Shown here in pieces: positions 32,435-43,749 of a stretch of 64,000 nt of DNA. Within the stretch, counting starts at the first letter, position 1, and each line of letters starts with the position of its first letter. The notes beneath the pieces are model-generated. The model did not search any database and was not told the DNA's origin. It worked only from the letters and a program-made list of their open reading frames with translations. Both the position numbers and the translations under genes were made by a program. The stretch comes from Diatrype stigma (Eukaryota; Ascomycota; Sordariomycetes; Xylariales; Diatrypaceae): NCBI GenBank assembly GCA_022225965.2, contig JAKJXP020000084.1:124001-188000 (forward strand), read 5' to 3'.

Positions 32435-35330
32435 TCATGCGTACCAACTACCCGGAACCGGAGGCAAAACGCCGTCTTCCTCTACACCAAAAGTAATGTG
32501 CTCGATTGGTACTTGCGAATTGGGTTTGTACCAGCCTCGGGGCATCCGCACCACTCCCCAACGGAGCCTACTCCTTGCCAGTCTTGAAAAGATGCTGTTA
32601 TCGGAATTCAAGTCATCTTCACCAGTTATCTTCGGGATTGGAGACTGTGTTGAAGAGACATGATTGGACAAGCTTCGTAGGTAGTTGGTAGCATCATCGC
32701 TCTCAACACCGTTACTTGCACCGCCGTTCAGTGCTGGAGGCATGTATATCTCAGTGGGTATGGTTGTGTTCGATCCCAGATCAGTAACTGATGAACTGTG
32801 ACTTTCATGAACCGGGTTTTCCCGAACGGCGTGTGATAACAGGGACGCGTGACATGCTGCGGATATGGCCAAGGAATTGCTACCGGCAACTGTCATGTTG
32901 GAAGGAAGAGCCCTGCGACTTAATATGATGGGTATACATAAGAGCAAGAACGATAGAAGGGTAACGATAAGCGTGGACCAAGGAGAATATCCCACGCCAA
33001 TGGTCATGGTGGACAAGATGGGATCCACTGACTCGTGGGTTAGCAAGGCTGATGCAAGATATCCTACTTTCGTGGTCAGCTTTGTATCATCGATTAGAAT
33101 AATTAGATGTGAAATACCACCAGTAGAAACCACTACATAGATACAGTTAGAGAGCAGCCAGTGAAGAGAAGCCGACACAACTATCAGAGGCAAGCTATAC
33201 TTGTAAGGGATTTGTAGCCGATATGTCGAGTATTGCTCGCCCTATATGGTCCATTAATCAGATTTCGGCAAAAGTGTTTTGGGGAATGTGTTAGCCTACT
33301 TTTGGGTCGGTGACTCTTAAAGGATGGTAGCCGTGACTGAACAAAGCCCACTCTCTAGCCAGTTGTAGGCGAGTAAATATATTGTTATAAGCAAGATACC
33401 AAAAAGATAGCAAAAGCTGAGGACTATTCGCAGCTAAGATCCCTTTCGTGAATGTGAATTGCTCGTTAAAGTAGGGATTCCGGTCGCTTGCAAGGGGAAT
33501 GCCATTGCTGTTAACAAGCATTAGCAAACCTGAAATTCTGTAAAGCAGACTAATATAGTAAACACTTACATACCCCTCCTAGCCACTTGCGTGAGTAAGA
33601 ATACACAAGTACCAGAAGACATAAGGAATAGTGTGTAGGCTATCACCCAAACGAATATTGGCACAGCTGAACCTCGACGGGTCTTCTGTATTCGCCATTT
33701 ATTCGGGCCAGAGATAACACATCCGTCTTTAGATAGCAGGCCTCTCAAGAATTCTGTCTGGCCTAGTACGCAAAAGCCCGCAGTAACTTGATCTGGATTC
33801 TCAATAAAAGATGATATTGCATCACCTAGTGTCACCAAAGGTATTTCGCGTTGGCGGCTAAGTACGGTCGTGACAACGAGAGCTGCGATCGTTTTGACCA
33901 CAACACAAACGGTCACGGTAAAGAACAAAGTAAGTGACAACCCAACGTGACAGTCCACATCTAGTGGCTCTGCTAAGCAGTATTTGACCGTGAGGTCTGG
34001 AGAGATAGCGGCCCAGTCGGTGTCGTTCAAACCCTTTCTAGGCTTGAGCAACGAGTAGGACCACAGGACTTCGTTTTTCCAATACAGATCTACATACCCT
34101 AGTGCATTGGAACAGGTGTTCTCGCATTTGCTTAAGCTAGAAGCTGGAGGTCCTGATAACATACTACAGTCTGTGCTATAAAACAAGTGGTTGGGACGTC
34201 CAAAAGGGACCACGTCATCGAATATTGTCGATGGAGCATCTATATGCGACCTAGAAGTACTACGTTATTATACTGTTCGTGATAGGAAGGAAAGGAAGAA
34301 AATAAAAGAGAAAAGGAAACATTGGGACTTGATCCATCAACGAAGGTAGGAACATGGGGGTTGGAAGGGGAGGTAAAATAGGCAGATGCCTGCAACTCAC
34401 ATATTGTCTCTAAACCATCCGCCTGTATTATCAGTGATCAGGAAGACATTTCGGTGCTGCTTCAAACCGCTACATGTCACATACTCCTGCCTACATTGGT
34501 TTATATCGAGTCTATCCCAACGGCTGGCATTCCGGACATAGTCAACGAAGTCAGGTGTGGTTGCGGACAGATTGCGAAAGTCGCCATATCCGTCATTCAC
34601 CGAAAATGGACCTGTAAAGGTGAATTTGTACCATTCAACGAGTTCGATACTTGCTCCTGGGGGATAGTAAGCACCCCCGTTGAGAAGTGCTTCGGTGCCG
34701 ATTGCTAAGTGAAAGTCTGCCCCGTTGAAATTCGTGGCGAAAACTGTGGAGTTGAAAAGGAGATGGATTGGAATAGAACTAAGGAGCAGAGACGTCCAGG
34801 ATATCGTCTTGAACCTCGAAACCCGGAATGCATTATGGACCGAGGGAGCCCCAATATCGAGCCAGGACCCCCTGGAATGCTGGGTGTTGACCTGCTCTCT
34901 TGATGGAGAATTCGATACTTGCATGAAGAAATTGCTAGATGCAAGTCTAACATAGTCGACTCGTTAGTGACTGGTTACTGATAGCAAATCTCGTCACTGG
35001 GAAGTACAGCCCCCCAATAGCACAAGACTGTAGCTTACTATCGACACAGGGTTAGCATCCCTTCTAGCCTTCAGGCAATGGCATCGTTTGACTTACCACA
35101 ACTGTTGAAACGATGTTTATCAGCAGATGCAGAAGGACGTTCACCTTAGCGGCTTTTCCTGTTGTGCACTTGGCCTCGTAGAAGAAAAGTACTTTGTTGA
35201 TGCCACCAGCCTTCACTATCGATAGAACTAGACAAGCCAGGAAGGTCGTCGACATGAAGATGAGGACGATGCAATTGACTGTAGCTGCCTTCTTCCACCC
35301 GGTCAAACTATGACCAAAGAAGAAGTTCAT
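32435..35330 (-). CDS. DUF6536 multispanning membrane protein
   Basis: Fungal plasma-membrane-type family of unknown function. The N-terminal DUF6536 part begins SLTGWKKAATVNCIVLIFM and continues FFYEAKCTTGKAAKVNVLLHLLINIVST, then NFFMQVSNSPSREQVNTQH and GSWLDIGAPSVHN. Later exons give several hydrophobic segments (LSLTLFFTVTVCVVVKTIAALVV; FVWVIAYTLFLMSSGTCVFLL; LPLIVVSASLHWLLSNCIYVV; WSTLIVTLLSFLLLCIPIIL). The tail ends ITFGVEEDGVLPPVPGSWYA, as in this family. Exons lie at about 35330-35097, 34940-34410, 34250-33568, 33540-33297 and 33240-32435. Most junctions are in phase, but I could not fit the first to the second exon (GTAAGT donor at 35096, acceptor near 34942) without a one-base phase conflict; a micro-exon may be missing. 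Confidence 0.8.
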
Positions 35331-36800
35331 CGCTAGGTCGCTGAGTCTCTGGTGCTAAAGACTTTAAGTAAAATGACTATCATACGCTTTCTAGTTAGGT
35401 CTTGGCGGATCAGACAGTAGAAAGGGAGGAAGAAGAGAAATATGAATGAAGAAGGGGAATGTGGAATGCGTTCCAACCCCCCACCTACCTACAATCCATT
35501 CTAAATGATTACTACAAGTGGTTACACCTTGTGCGAGTGTACAAATAGATATCGTGAATGATTGGGTGGAGGGCTATAGAAATCATGGTCATGTCTTACT
35601 CTCGTGTTTCGGATAAGAACGCCACTGCACATTGGAGGCTGTACGGTAGCTGGGGTCCTGGGGGCGAATGGGCGTGTAAGTGTAACTCCAAATCTTCTCG
35701 GTCCATCCACCATGAGGCGCAGCAAAGTGTGATCACAACAAATACTTACTGGAGTCTCTGGTTGCGCCACATCGCTACTCAGAAGAGAAATGGTGCATCA
35801 CTCGACATCGAAGACCATATGAATGGTTTGTGAGTGCTCTGTCGTGATATAGGGGCTAAATAGCAGGGTTCAGAATACATAGTGCGCTGATCGGCACCTA
35901 ATAGCTTGGCGCACAGTTTATACAGAGCTCTCCGGCTCCTTACGACTAGAAGGATTCTTTCCTTCTATGACAATAGATGTGTTATGTGTTGATATCCGGA
36001 TCTTGTTACATCCGACCTCTTGAATGCGACATGCTTGATGTCTGGTTGGTATTTAGGGAAAGGATCGTGACTTGCCTGAGATTAGAAAAGGCCCAGCTAC
36101 TTACGTAATACATTTAGGGACATTGGATCGCCATGGTTGCTGCCAGCGTCTCTTCATCCTGGAGAGAAGACCCCTAGCTCGAACATGAAATTTCCTTCAA
36201 TCTTCAGGGCGAGGGGACCTATACTCCACAGCATACTTACTCAAGTATTTATCTTGATCCCGACGAAGGCTGAGATGCGACCCTGCAACGAAGCTCTCTA
36301 GCCATGATAGATTGAATCTTGACTACCCCTGTCATCACAGACGGACCAATCAGTATCCTCAAAACCAACCCCCACTTCCTATTTAGGACAACATCGCTTG
36401 GAGGCTATTAGAGGGAATCGTCCATGTTGCAACAATTCCATGCTCTTGTAACATCTCCACGCCCTCCACTAGGAACATCGCGCTAATACATTGCAATCAT
36501 TTCATGTCGCCGTGGATATATGGCGGTATTGTCATTAGAGCAGCATTAGAGCAATATCAGTTCCGGGTTTCTGGTTATCCCATATCTTCCCAAGCTTTAC
36601 CTAACTAGGAAAAGAACATCTACCCCTCCATCGAAGAATGGACGTCGCGTCCATCATCAACTACGTAGTGTTATCAACAGCAACCAAAAGAACAATATGG
36701 CCGCCACGATACGTAAATTGCAAGTCCATAGAACGTCCTACGGGACGTCAACCGTGGCCATTCTTCAGATTCCAACTTTCATCGAACATCATCTTTCTCC
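35331..36800. other. 1.5-kb intergenic region
   Basis: Upstream of the DUF6536 gene and downstream of a small unknown gene. Short open frames on both strands lack recognisable features. The composition is slightly AT-richer than the left half of the window but is not RIP-like. Confidence 0.4.
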
Positions 36801-37220
36801 TCAAGCCCATCCCATTTCTCTCTCCCAAAATTCGAGGACCTTGCGATGCGAGTCTGGTATTGTCAACCAAGTAAGGCCGATGGCCTTGAGGACTTGGTCC
36901 AGTTTGGTAGGTTGAACCGTGTAGCAAATTCGGAATGCTTCAATCAGAGTTGGTTGAGGTAGGATAGAGTCGTATTTGCCGATGTCAGCGGTACCGTGTT
37001 GTCTGAGGATAATACAGATCTCTTTCAAGGCTGCCATCATCGTTCGCCATATCGTTTGCTCACTGGGTGGAGGGGAGTATATGGAATACCCTCCCAAGTG
37101 TGGCGGAGAGGACTGGCTATGGACCATTCCAGGACTTATGAGGGACGGGGACCCCTTGTGCAGCGATGGGCGCGGAAGCTTCTGGCTCAGGGATAGAATA
37201 GCTTTCGTAAACCATCCCAA
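36801..37220 (-). CDS. Small unknown protein, third of a three-gene minus-strand group
   Basis: Single exon, 139 aa, no family recognised. The N-terminus is basic and Ser/Pro-rich (MGWFTKAILSLSQKLPRPSL, then GGYSIYSPPPSEQ). A helical region follows (TIWRTMMAALKEICIILRQHG ... LIEAFRICYTVQPTKLDQVLKAIGLTW). No signal peptide or membrane segment is evident. It lies 289 bases downstream of the orphan gene at 37510-38013, on the same strand. The opposite strand is also partly open, so coding status is moderate. Confidence 0.5.
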   Translation of the reverse strand: MGWFTKAILSLSQKLPRPSLHKGSPSLISPGMVHSQSSPPHLGGYSIYSPPPSEQTIWRTMMAALKEICIILRQHGTADIGKYDSILPQPTLIEAFRICYTVQPTKLDQVLKAIGLTWLTIPDSHRKVLEFWEREMGWA

Positions 37221-37509
37221 ACCAGCCAGTCCATGAAGCTCGGTCGGGTTCGATCACTGAAGGAGTGGGTTATTCTCAAGGACCTATTCCACAGAGGTCG
37301 CTACTCATTCCCGTTGAAGCACCACCAGCAACGGTTCCTTTCTTGTTTGCAATGAAATATCTCGGGATATCTACCCTCGCCCTCTCCCTCTGGATTCGGC
37401 TTCAGCCTGCTGTGGGTTATCTTGATCAAGTCTCGACAAGTCTACCACATCAAAGGGAGACAGGTCATCTGCGGAAGTCTGTGGGAACGAAACCCTTCCC
37501 CCATGCAAT

Positions 37510-38013
37510 TCACCAGGAATCAGGATCTGCGAATCCTCCGAGGTAAATGGTCTGCGTCAGCTCCGAAGGATCGTAATTACAGTCGACCCGAATATTCTGG
37601 ATCTCCTCCAGGATCTTGGTTAAAACGCCGTATGGAATAGATTCGGAAACCTCAACACCAAGTCGAATCTTTGCGCACCAGCTGACGACCTTGGACGGAT
37701 CGCCGACTCGGGGAGGGAAGTTCTCCAGAACCTCAAACCACCACTCCTTGGCAGTATTGGCTGTTCTCGTCAACGCAGAGTCCTCCTTGCCTGTAATGGC
37801 GTTAATGTGCCAACGTCTGTTCTTCTTGCTCGTGGAATCCTTAAATTCGAGGTCGCCACTGAAGATTACTTCCTTGATTTCGTCTCGGGTGGCTATGTCC
37901 ATGCGCAGAGTCTTGTTCAGATCTACACCGATTTGAAGCTCGTACTCGTACTTGAATGTCGCCTCTGGGATGGTTCTCAGGATCTGCTGCCGTTGTTTTT
38001 CGTTCCCGGCCAT
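37510..38013 (-). CDS. Orphan protein with a RIP-mutated copy in the AT-rich block
   Basis: 167 aa from the Met at 38013. An in-frame Met at 38040 exists, but the mutated homologue at about 57225-57701 matches from MAGNEK onward and diverges about 8 bases upstream, so 38013 is the better start. The protein is Lys/Glu-rich and globular-looking: FKYEYELQIGVDLNKTLRMD, KEVIFSGDLEFKDST, WHINAITGKEDS, EWWFEVLENFPPRVGDPSK, VVSWCAKIRLGVEVSESIPY, LTKILEEIQNIRVDC. Alternating polar/hydrophobic strands suggest a beta-rich fold. I do not recognise a family. Existence of a colinear second copy is strong evidence that this frame was selected as coding. It lies 116 bases downstream of the gene at 38130-38967. 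Confidence 0.75.
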   Translation of the reverse strand: MAGNEKQRQQILRTIPEATFKYEYELQIGVDLNKTLRMDIATRDEIKEVIFSGDLEFKDSTSKKNRRWHINAITGKEDSALTRTANTAKEWWFEVLENFPPRVGDPSKVVSWCAKIRLGVEVSESIPYGVLTKILEEIQNIRVDCNYDPSELTQTIYLGGFADPDSW

Positions 38014-38129
38014 AATGTCGAGGTCAAATTTTGAGTCCAAGAGGGGAGCACCATGCCCATCATGTTGTCTTCTGCCATGACGAATGCTCCCTTTTCTTCA
38101 CTTGGACTATGTAATACATGTTTCGATAA

Positions 38130-38967
38130 TCAGAATGTACACAACTGATGCAGTTCATCGAACAGGATGAAGTCGTCAGGGTCGACGTATTCGTTGCTGA
38201 TGAAGGGCACAAATGTACAGTCCACGCAACCGTGCAAGTGGCTGACCTTCTGCGTAGGCCGGACCCAGACAGGACCCGAGCCGCCCTTCTGTTTCTGGGC
38301 CTTTTCGTTGCCCCGCGATGGCTGCTTATGACTTGCATGGTTTGACGGGCAAAGGAACCTGAGTTCTGGGAGGGGCGACGTATTGTGGCCCGGGAGCTCG
38401 ACCTCGGACTCTTGTGCATTCGCAGTTGTGTCGGCTCCTGGACGCTCGAATCCGGGCGGCGGATTAGGCTCCGTAGTTCCGGCTGCGTTTCTCTTCTGGT
38501 CCTTGAAAAGGTGGGAAAGCATGGAGGGACCGGTGATGCGCTCCGGACACTTGATCCTTGGGAAGAGGTGTTTATCGGGCTTGCCTCTGCTGCCCGTCAG
38601 AGTCGAATTGTTCGGTACACCGTACGAACCCTGGGTTGATTCGCTTCCACTGAATTTAATTGTTAGCGAACTGTGAAGCCGCCCCCAATCTTATGGATCC
38701 TTACATAGCGCAATCAATTGTAATAGAGTCTGCTCTATCTTCCTTGGCGTTCTTGTGATAGGACGCGTCCGCGTAGACATTGGTGTATGTACTGCCACAG
38801 AGGTTCTCGGGGACAGGCTTGAGGAAATAACGAGAGTCCGGATTACTGGATAGTACATGGACTCCAGAGTCAATGTTGAGGCGTGTGTGGGCGGGCTTCA
38901 TTCCAATTGAAGGGCAAGTGATTGTAATGCGTCGCTGAGCTTCACCAGCTGATCCGAGGAACGCCAT
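38130..38967 (-). CDS. Unknown protein, first of the three-gene group
   Basis: Two exons (38967-38705 and 38649-38130) joined in phase (ATT at the junction) give 260 aa. The intron has a GTAAGG donor, a GCTAACAATT branch and a TTCAG acceptor. The N-terminal part (AQRRITITCPSIGMKPAHTR, LNIDSGVHVLSSNPDSRYFL) looks folded. The middle is Pro/Gly/Asn-rich and disordered, and the C-terminus has HLHGCVDCTFVPF and DPDDFILFDELHQLCTF. No signal peptide, membrane segment or known domain is visible. A well-formed intron supports a real nuclear gene. Confidence 0.6.
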
Positions 38968-40410
38968 CGTGCCTATTGTGACGTATCAATTGATTGATTG
39001 GATGTCAAGATGGAGTGTAAGAGGGCTTTGGGGAAGATGAAGGTTTGGTTAAGAATGTTTTCAAGATCTTCTTGAGGTGTGAGAGAATCTGGCGAGAGGA
39101 AGAAATAAAAGTCTTCAGGTTGTGGAAGAATTGTGATGCGAGGAGTAGAAGGTGAATTTTCCAAGGTGGGAAGAAATGGTTCAGTAGGTAGTCAGAGGAT
39201 TTCTTCAGTGGTGCATTGGCCACTGGAAAGTCTCGAGGACCTAGGCCACGTTAAAAGCTGGAGGGTGGTGGTGTAACAAACATCTATGAATGGGAATCAA
39301 TCCACTACCTATTGAAGAACAATATGAACAGTCCAATTCCTTGGTAGAACATAGATCATCCTTCGACTAGTTGTAGGGAAAGGCATGGCAAACCTCGAGT
39401 AATGATCTCTTACAGCACTTGTGGATTCAAGTAGATTTTGCTTCGTATCTATAACTGGCCATTCCTACTATGGAACACATTACAGAGGTGTCAATTGACT
39501 TCGTCAGAATAGACTGTTGAGGGGTCTTTATTTGTAGGTACACTTTGACGGGTTAGGTGAGTTTTCATCCACTGCCATGGCCTGAACCGTCAGACAACTT
39601 GTTGTTTCTGCGTTAGAACTAGTATTATTAACCAGGTATGTTCACCGAACACCAAGCACTATAACTAGTCTACATACCTGTTGACCTCATATCTGGTCTT
39701 GCGGAGGTGGGCAGAGTTCAATAACAAACTATAGTAGCTGTATTGTCCGAGGGTAGCAGCCGAAAATGCCGTATTGAGTTATGGACTCGAAGCACCGGGA
39801 TATCAATGTAGGTAGGTATATAGAACATCACTTACTTAGAAACTTCAAGACGCCTTTCACATAAAGCACTCCTCATATTGAGCTACTTGATCAGGACCAG
39901 GTTTGGCATGTCTTTCAAACCACCTCTACTTACGACACATTATACAAGTGGTTTGTTAAAGATTCTCTGGTATGAATGTTTGTTCGGGACTCTGTTTATC
40001 ATTCGGATCGCAGTTTAGTCGCGCAAGCAATTGTATTGACCCGCCCACCTCCTTTCTAAGCTACAGTGAGCCAGACTGTATCTAGTGATCAAATGTTAAT
40101 GTACACAGTGAAGGTTCATCTTAATCACCGACCTGCTCATATAGCTATGAATAGGATAATTACTTGCGGTTTTGCGTCTCGTGTCGGGCGCCGACACAGT
40201 TCAGATAGTCAAGTACTAATCCATATTCAGGGGCTGAATGACAATGTAGGACTATAAAAAGTGGGGCAATGAACAGATAAGAGCACCATCCTGTTGCTGT
40301 GAACTATTGGCAACTCAAAGTACCTATGACGGCATTGGAACTATTGTTGTCTGAATCATAACCATGAACAATAACTATAAAGTATGAATGTGAGAACTTT
40401 ACAAACATGA
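38968..40410. other. 1.4-kb intergenic region
   Basis: 5' flank of the three-gene group and 3' flank of the phosphatase-fold gene. No frame looks coding: the minus frames at 38973-39223 lie directly upstream of the 38967 start and are Ser/Leu-rich without a domain, so they are probably leader sequence. Confidence 0.4.
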
Positions 40411-41550
40411 CTACATCGTAGTGACCTGAAATTCGGCCATGACGCCGAAGTGGTCTGTAATCCACGGCTTCTCGCAGCCAACTCTCAACAGCTCAGCCCT
40501 CTGGCTGTCATCCGACAACTGGACATCACTCCCGAAGGTCTCGAAGCGGCGTAGCTTCAAGGAGTTACCGCGAAACATGACCTTGTCTAACCTCGAAGGA
40601 CCATCGTCTCCCTTCATCACCTGCGGGGACTGCAGACCCCAGGTGAAGCCGTCCTCTGCGTCCTCCTGGCCCCCGAGCTCGAGAAAGGCATCCTTGAGAT
40701 CATGCTCCGTGTGTAAGGCCCTATCGTACGGCTGCGTAGAGTTGAAGTCACCCGCGACGACGCCGCCGTCGACTCCGTCTTCGTGGATGTGCTTGGCGAT
40801 GATTCGCATCTGTGTCGGTCGTAAAGGCGTCTCCCAGTCGAACGACTCGAGATGCACGTTACAGAGCCTAACAACCTTCATATTGTTGCCACTCACGGTC
40901 GAAGGTCCCACGACGTCGACAAAGTGGGCGTCGCGGTCTAACAAGGTCTGGGCGAAGTGTATGCGGAAGCACGATGTGATCGGTAGGCGTCGGTCGATGA
41001 GCATGGTGGTGCCGAAGTGTCCGGTAGCCCAGTTCGACGAGTCAACGTCGGTTATGCTGAATTGCTCCCTGATCCACTCGCTCTTGGTAATGGCTTCCAG
41101 GTGAGCGACGGTGCATTCCTGGATGCAAATCACGACCGCCGTCGTGGAAGATAGCTCTCTCACTAAGGTGTTTATGTGGTCGAGGGCGGTGCTCGTCCTA
41201 TCCTCAGGGAACGGCATCATCATGTCAATGTTCCAGCTATACAAAGCCAGCCTATCGACCGAATCAGAGCGAGGAACATCGTTTGACCCTTGGTCCGTAC
41301 TATGTCCGGCTGATGATTGCTCAGGTACCCTCGATTCCCAAACTTGAGTGGTCGCATTGAAAACGAAGTACGACTGGATATACGGCTCGTCAAGAGTCCA
41401 GGGTACAGTTAACTTCTTTTTGGCTTTGGTTTCTTGAATCGTCTTCAGAAGTAGCGGTCCGAATGGTGATGAAACTACTGCTTCCGGGATCGCCAACTGT
41501 TTTGTGGATTGGATATCGCTCGCCGCTTTGTCAGCCAGACTCGTCATCAT
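40411..41550 (-). CDS. Endonuclease/exonuclease/phosphatase (EEP) family protein, TDP2-like
   Basis: Single exon, 379 aa. Members of the EEP fold are metal-dependent phosphodiesterases; the closest type by eye is tyrosyl-DNA phosphodiesterase 2-like. Active-site motifs occur in family order: YSWNIDM (Asn), VICIQECT (Gln-Glu, metal ligand), VHLES, GDFNSTQPYD (Asp/Asn), SRLDKVMF, and TDHFGVMAEF (Asp-His). All expected catalytic residues are present, so the enzyme is probably active. The first 90 residues precede the fold and are not conserved-looking. Substrate (5'-tyrosyl DNA, RNA or lipid) cannot be told from sequence. This is the last intact gene before the AT-rich block, about 0.6 kb from its edge. 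Confidence 0.85.
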   Translation of the reverse strand: MMTSLADKAASDIQSTKQLAIPEAVVSSPFGPLLLKTIQETKAKKKLTVPWTLDEPYIQSYFVFNATTQVWESRVPEQSSAGHSTDQGSNDVPRSDSVDRLALYSWNIDMMMPFPEDRTSTALDHINTLVRELSSTTAVVICIQECTVAHLEAITKSEWIREQFSITDVDSSNWATGHFGTTMLIDRRLPITSCFRIHFAQTLLDRDAHFVDVVGPSTVSGNNMKVVRLCNVHLESFDWETPLRPTQMRIIAKHIHEDGVDGGVVAGDFNSTQPYDRALHTEHDLKDAFLELGGQEDAEDGFTWGLQSPQVMKGDDGPSRLDKVMFRGNSLKLRRFETFGSDVQLSDDSQRAELLRVGCEKPWITDHFGVMAEFQVTTM

Positions 41551-42160
41551 TGCTCAGTGTGCCTAGCATGCAATCTGTTACGAAGAAAGTAGGAAGTGTG
41601 AATGGCGGGGTGCATTTACGAGTCGGCGATTTTATAGTAATCCAGGCAAACGATCAAGATCCTTGTTCTGATAGTATTAGTCAGCTGATTCGGATAGATT
41701 TTCCCGGAAAGCATTCGCTGTTCGGATAGTTTTCAATCAGGGGTTGGAGATCCAACCGGAGTCTCGTCCTCTCTTGTTTTTAATTCCTCGCGTGTTCAAT
41801 CAATCTAGGCTGCGGTGCTTCAGAAAGAGAATTATAGGATTAGGAGCTAGGTATCGAAATGTTTTCCGTGTGAAAGTTAGGTCGAAGTAATACATGGTGG
41901 CCATACACTCAATTGATGACCGGTAGGAATTCACCTCTAGAATGGCAATTACATGCAAGAGAAAAGCCAGCACAATCAACTTCCTCATGCATGCTTGTCT
42001 AAAGCTCCGTCATCTTTCGGGAACTTGCGGAATAAATCCTTAAGCTTATTAATAAGAGCGGTCCTAAAAGACATTAACATCAGCATCACGTGGTTTATAA
42101 ATCACTTCAGGAATTCGATCAAAAGGTATTGGAATAATGTATTAATGATATAAGCCCCCT
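41551..42160. other. Promoter flank and transition to the AT-rich block
   Basis: About 600 bases of ordinary composition upstream of the EEP gene, becoming AT-richer after about 41970. No coding frame is convincing. The edge to the mutated block lies at about 42160, near CCCCTTAAGGGGCC-like sequence (CCCCCTTAAGGGCCGG). Confidence 0.4.
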
Positions 42161-42338
42161 TAAGGGCCGGCCGTTATAACGTTCGAAAAGCGCTACTACG
42201 TAACGCTTCGTAAGGCTATTGTTACGTTCGTAAAGGCCGCTTTTAGCTATTTAAACGGTATCTTTAAATAAAGGTATTATAAAAGCGGCTTATAACGACT
42301 TACGTAAATCCTTTACGTAAAAGTATTATAACGTTCGT

Positions 42339-42361
42339 AAAAATAGCCAAAGGCTATTTTT
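42339..42361. repeat. Short perfect inverted repeat near the block edge
   Basis: AAAAATAGCC, then AAA, then GGCTATTTTT form a perfect 10-bp hairpin about 180 bases inside the AT-rich block. It could be part of an element terminus; by itself it proves nothing. Confidence 0.5.
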
Positions 42362-42659
42362 GCGGCCGACTTAAGGCAATTTTATACGTATAAATAAATT
42401 AAACCCTATAAATAACCCTTTTATTAATATTCTTTTTATTAAGATTTTTTTTATTCGTTATAACCGTAAGCATTAATAAGAACGATAAACGAAAAAAACG
42501 GCGGCGCAATTATAAAGCTAATCGAATTATTAATTATTATTATTATTATAAGAAGCTTCCTTATTTAAAAGCGCCTTTCTTTAATTAAAAAATAATAGGT
42601 TCTATCTTTTATTATTCTAACCGGAGGTTATTTTATGAAAGTAATGTAATACGGAAATT

Positions 42660-42778
42660 ATGTCCAGAAATTTAGGCTTGGGAAATACTTCGAGCGTTTT
42701 CGCCTGCGATTGGTCGGATCCGCTGCGTTTGCTTTGGCGATTGGTCGAATCAGTTAGCTTCGTTTTGCCAGCCAATTA
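42660..42778. other. GC-richer island inside the AT-rich block
   Basis: About 120 bases keep normal composition and contain CA/TG dinucleotides. GCGATTGGTCG occurs twice (about 42707 and 42738), followed by GATCCG and AATCAG respectively. It looks unmutated, either because it is unique and was inserted later or because it is too short to have been a target. Confidence 0.6.
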
Positions 42779-43034
42779 ATTTTTATTCTTTATAAATATT
42801 ATATATAAATAATAATAAAACCCATTTATTTTATACATACGGCTAATAATATTATTATATTTCCGGATTTTATTTAAATTTGCTTTAATTTATTCGTAAT
42901 TTATTTCGATTTGTTTTAATTTGTTTATAGCTTTTCCGTAATTTGTTTTAACTTGTTCGCATATTTTATTATATTATTAAATTATTTTAGCTTTTTTTAA
43001 AAATCTCTTTATTTTTCTTTATAATTTATCCGCG

Positions 43035-43375
43035 ATATATTACGATTTCTTTATTTTTATTCGTAATTTATTCGTAATGCATTACGATCTTTTTATTTTT
43101 ATCCGTAATCCATTCGTAATATATTACGATCTCTTTATTTTTATTTGTAATTTATCCGTAATGTATTACGATTTTTTTATTTTTATCCGTAATTTATTCG
43201 TAATGCATTACGATCTTTTTATTTTTATCCGCAATTCATTCGTAATGTATTACGATCTTTTTATTTTTATCCGTAATCCATTTGCAATACATTACGGCCT
43301 TTTCGAATTTTATACGCAATTTATTCGCAATGCGTTACGGCTTTTTCGAATTTTATGCGCGATTTATGCATAATT
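43035..43375. repeat. Tandem array of a 42-bp unit
   Basis: About seven to eight copies of a 42-bp unit built on TTTTTATTTTTATCCGTAAT and CATTCGTAATGYATTACGAT. Translated on the plus strand it gives a 14-residue periodic frame (YYDLFIFIRNPFVM type), which is a consequence of 42 being a multiple of three. The last copies drift in sequence. I see no reason to treat it as a protein gene. Confidence 0.8.
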
Positions 43376-43749
43376 TTTTTAAGTTCTGTACGTAGCTTTT
43401 TCGTTATAATATAGCGCATTATAGGTTTTTCGAAATTTATTCGCGGCTTATATATAACCTTTTCGAATTTTATTAATATGAATCATTTTACGAATTCCAA
43501 GGTTTATTATGTTTATTAATAATTTTAGTTATTAAATTAATTTATTTATAAGCGATATTTATATATTTTTATTTAAAAATGCCTTTTTTGTTATAATTAC
43601 ATTTTATAAAACGTATATATATTTATGTTTTTATTTCGAATTGATATTAATTTTATTTTATTATATAGGCATTTTATTTTTATATCGCGATAAATAATTT
43701 TTTTCGTATTGCCTTTAAATATACGGTCTTTTAATTTTTTGGTTTTTTT

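Noticed and set aside
43077..43373. 98-aa open frame in the AT-rich block
   Set aside because: Product of the 42-bp tandem repeat staying in frame; no coding character.
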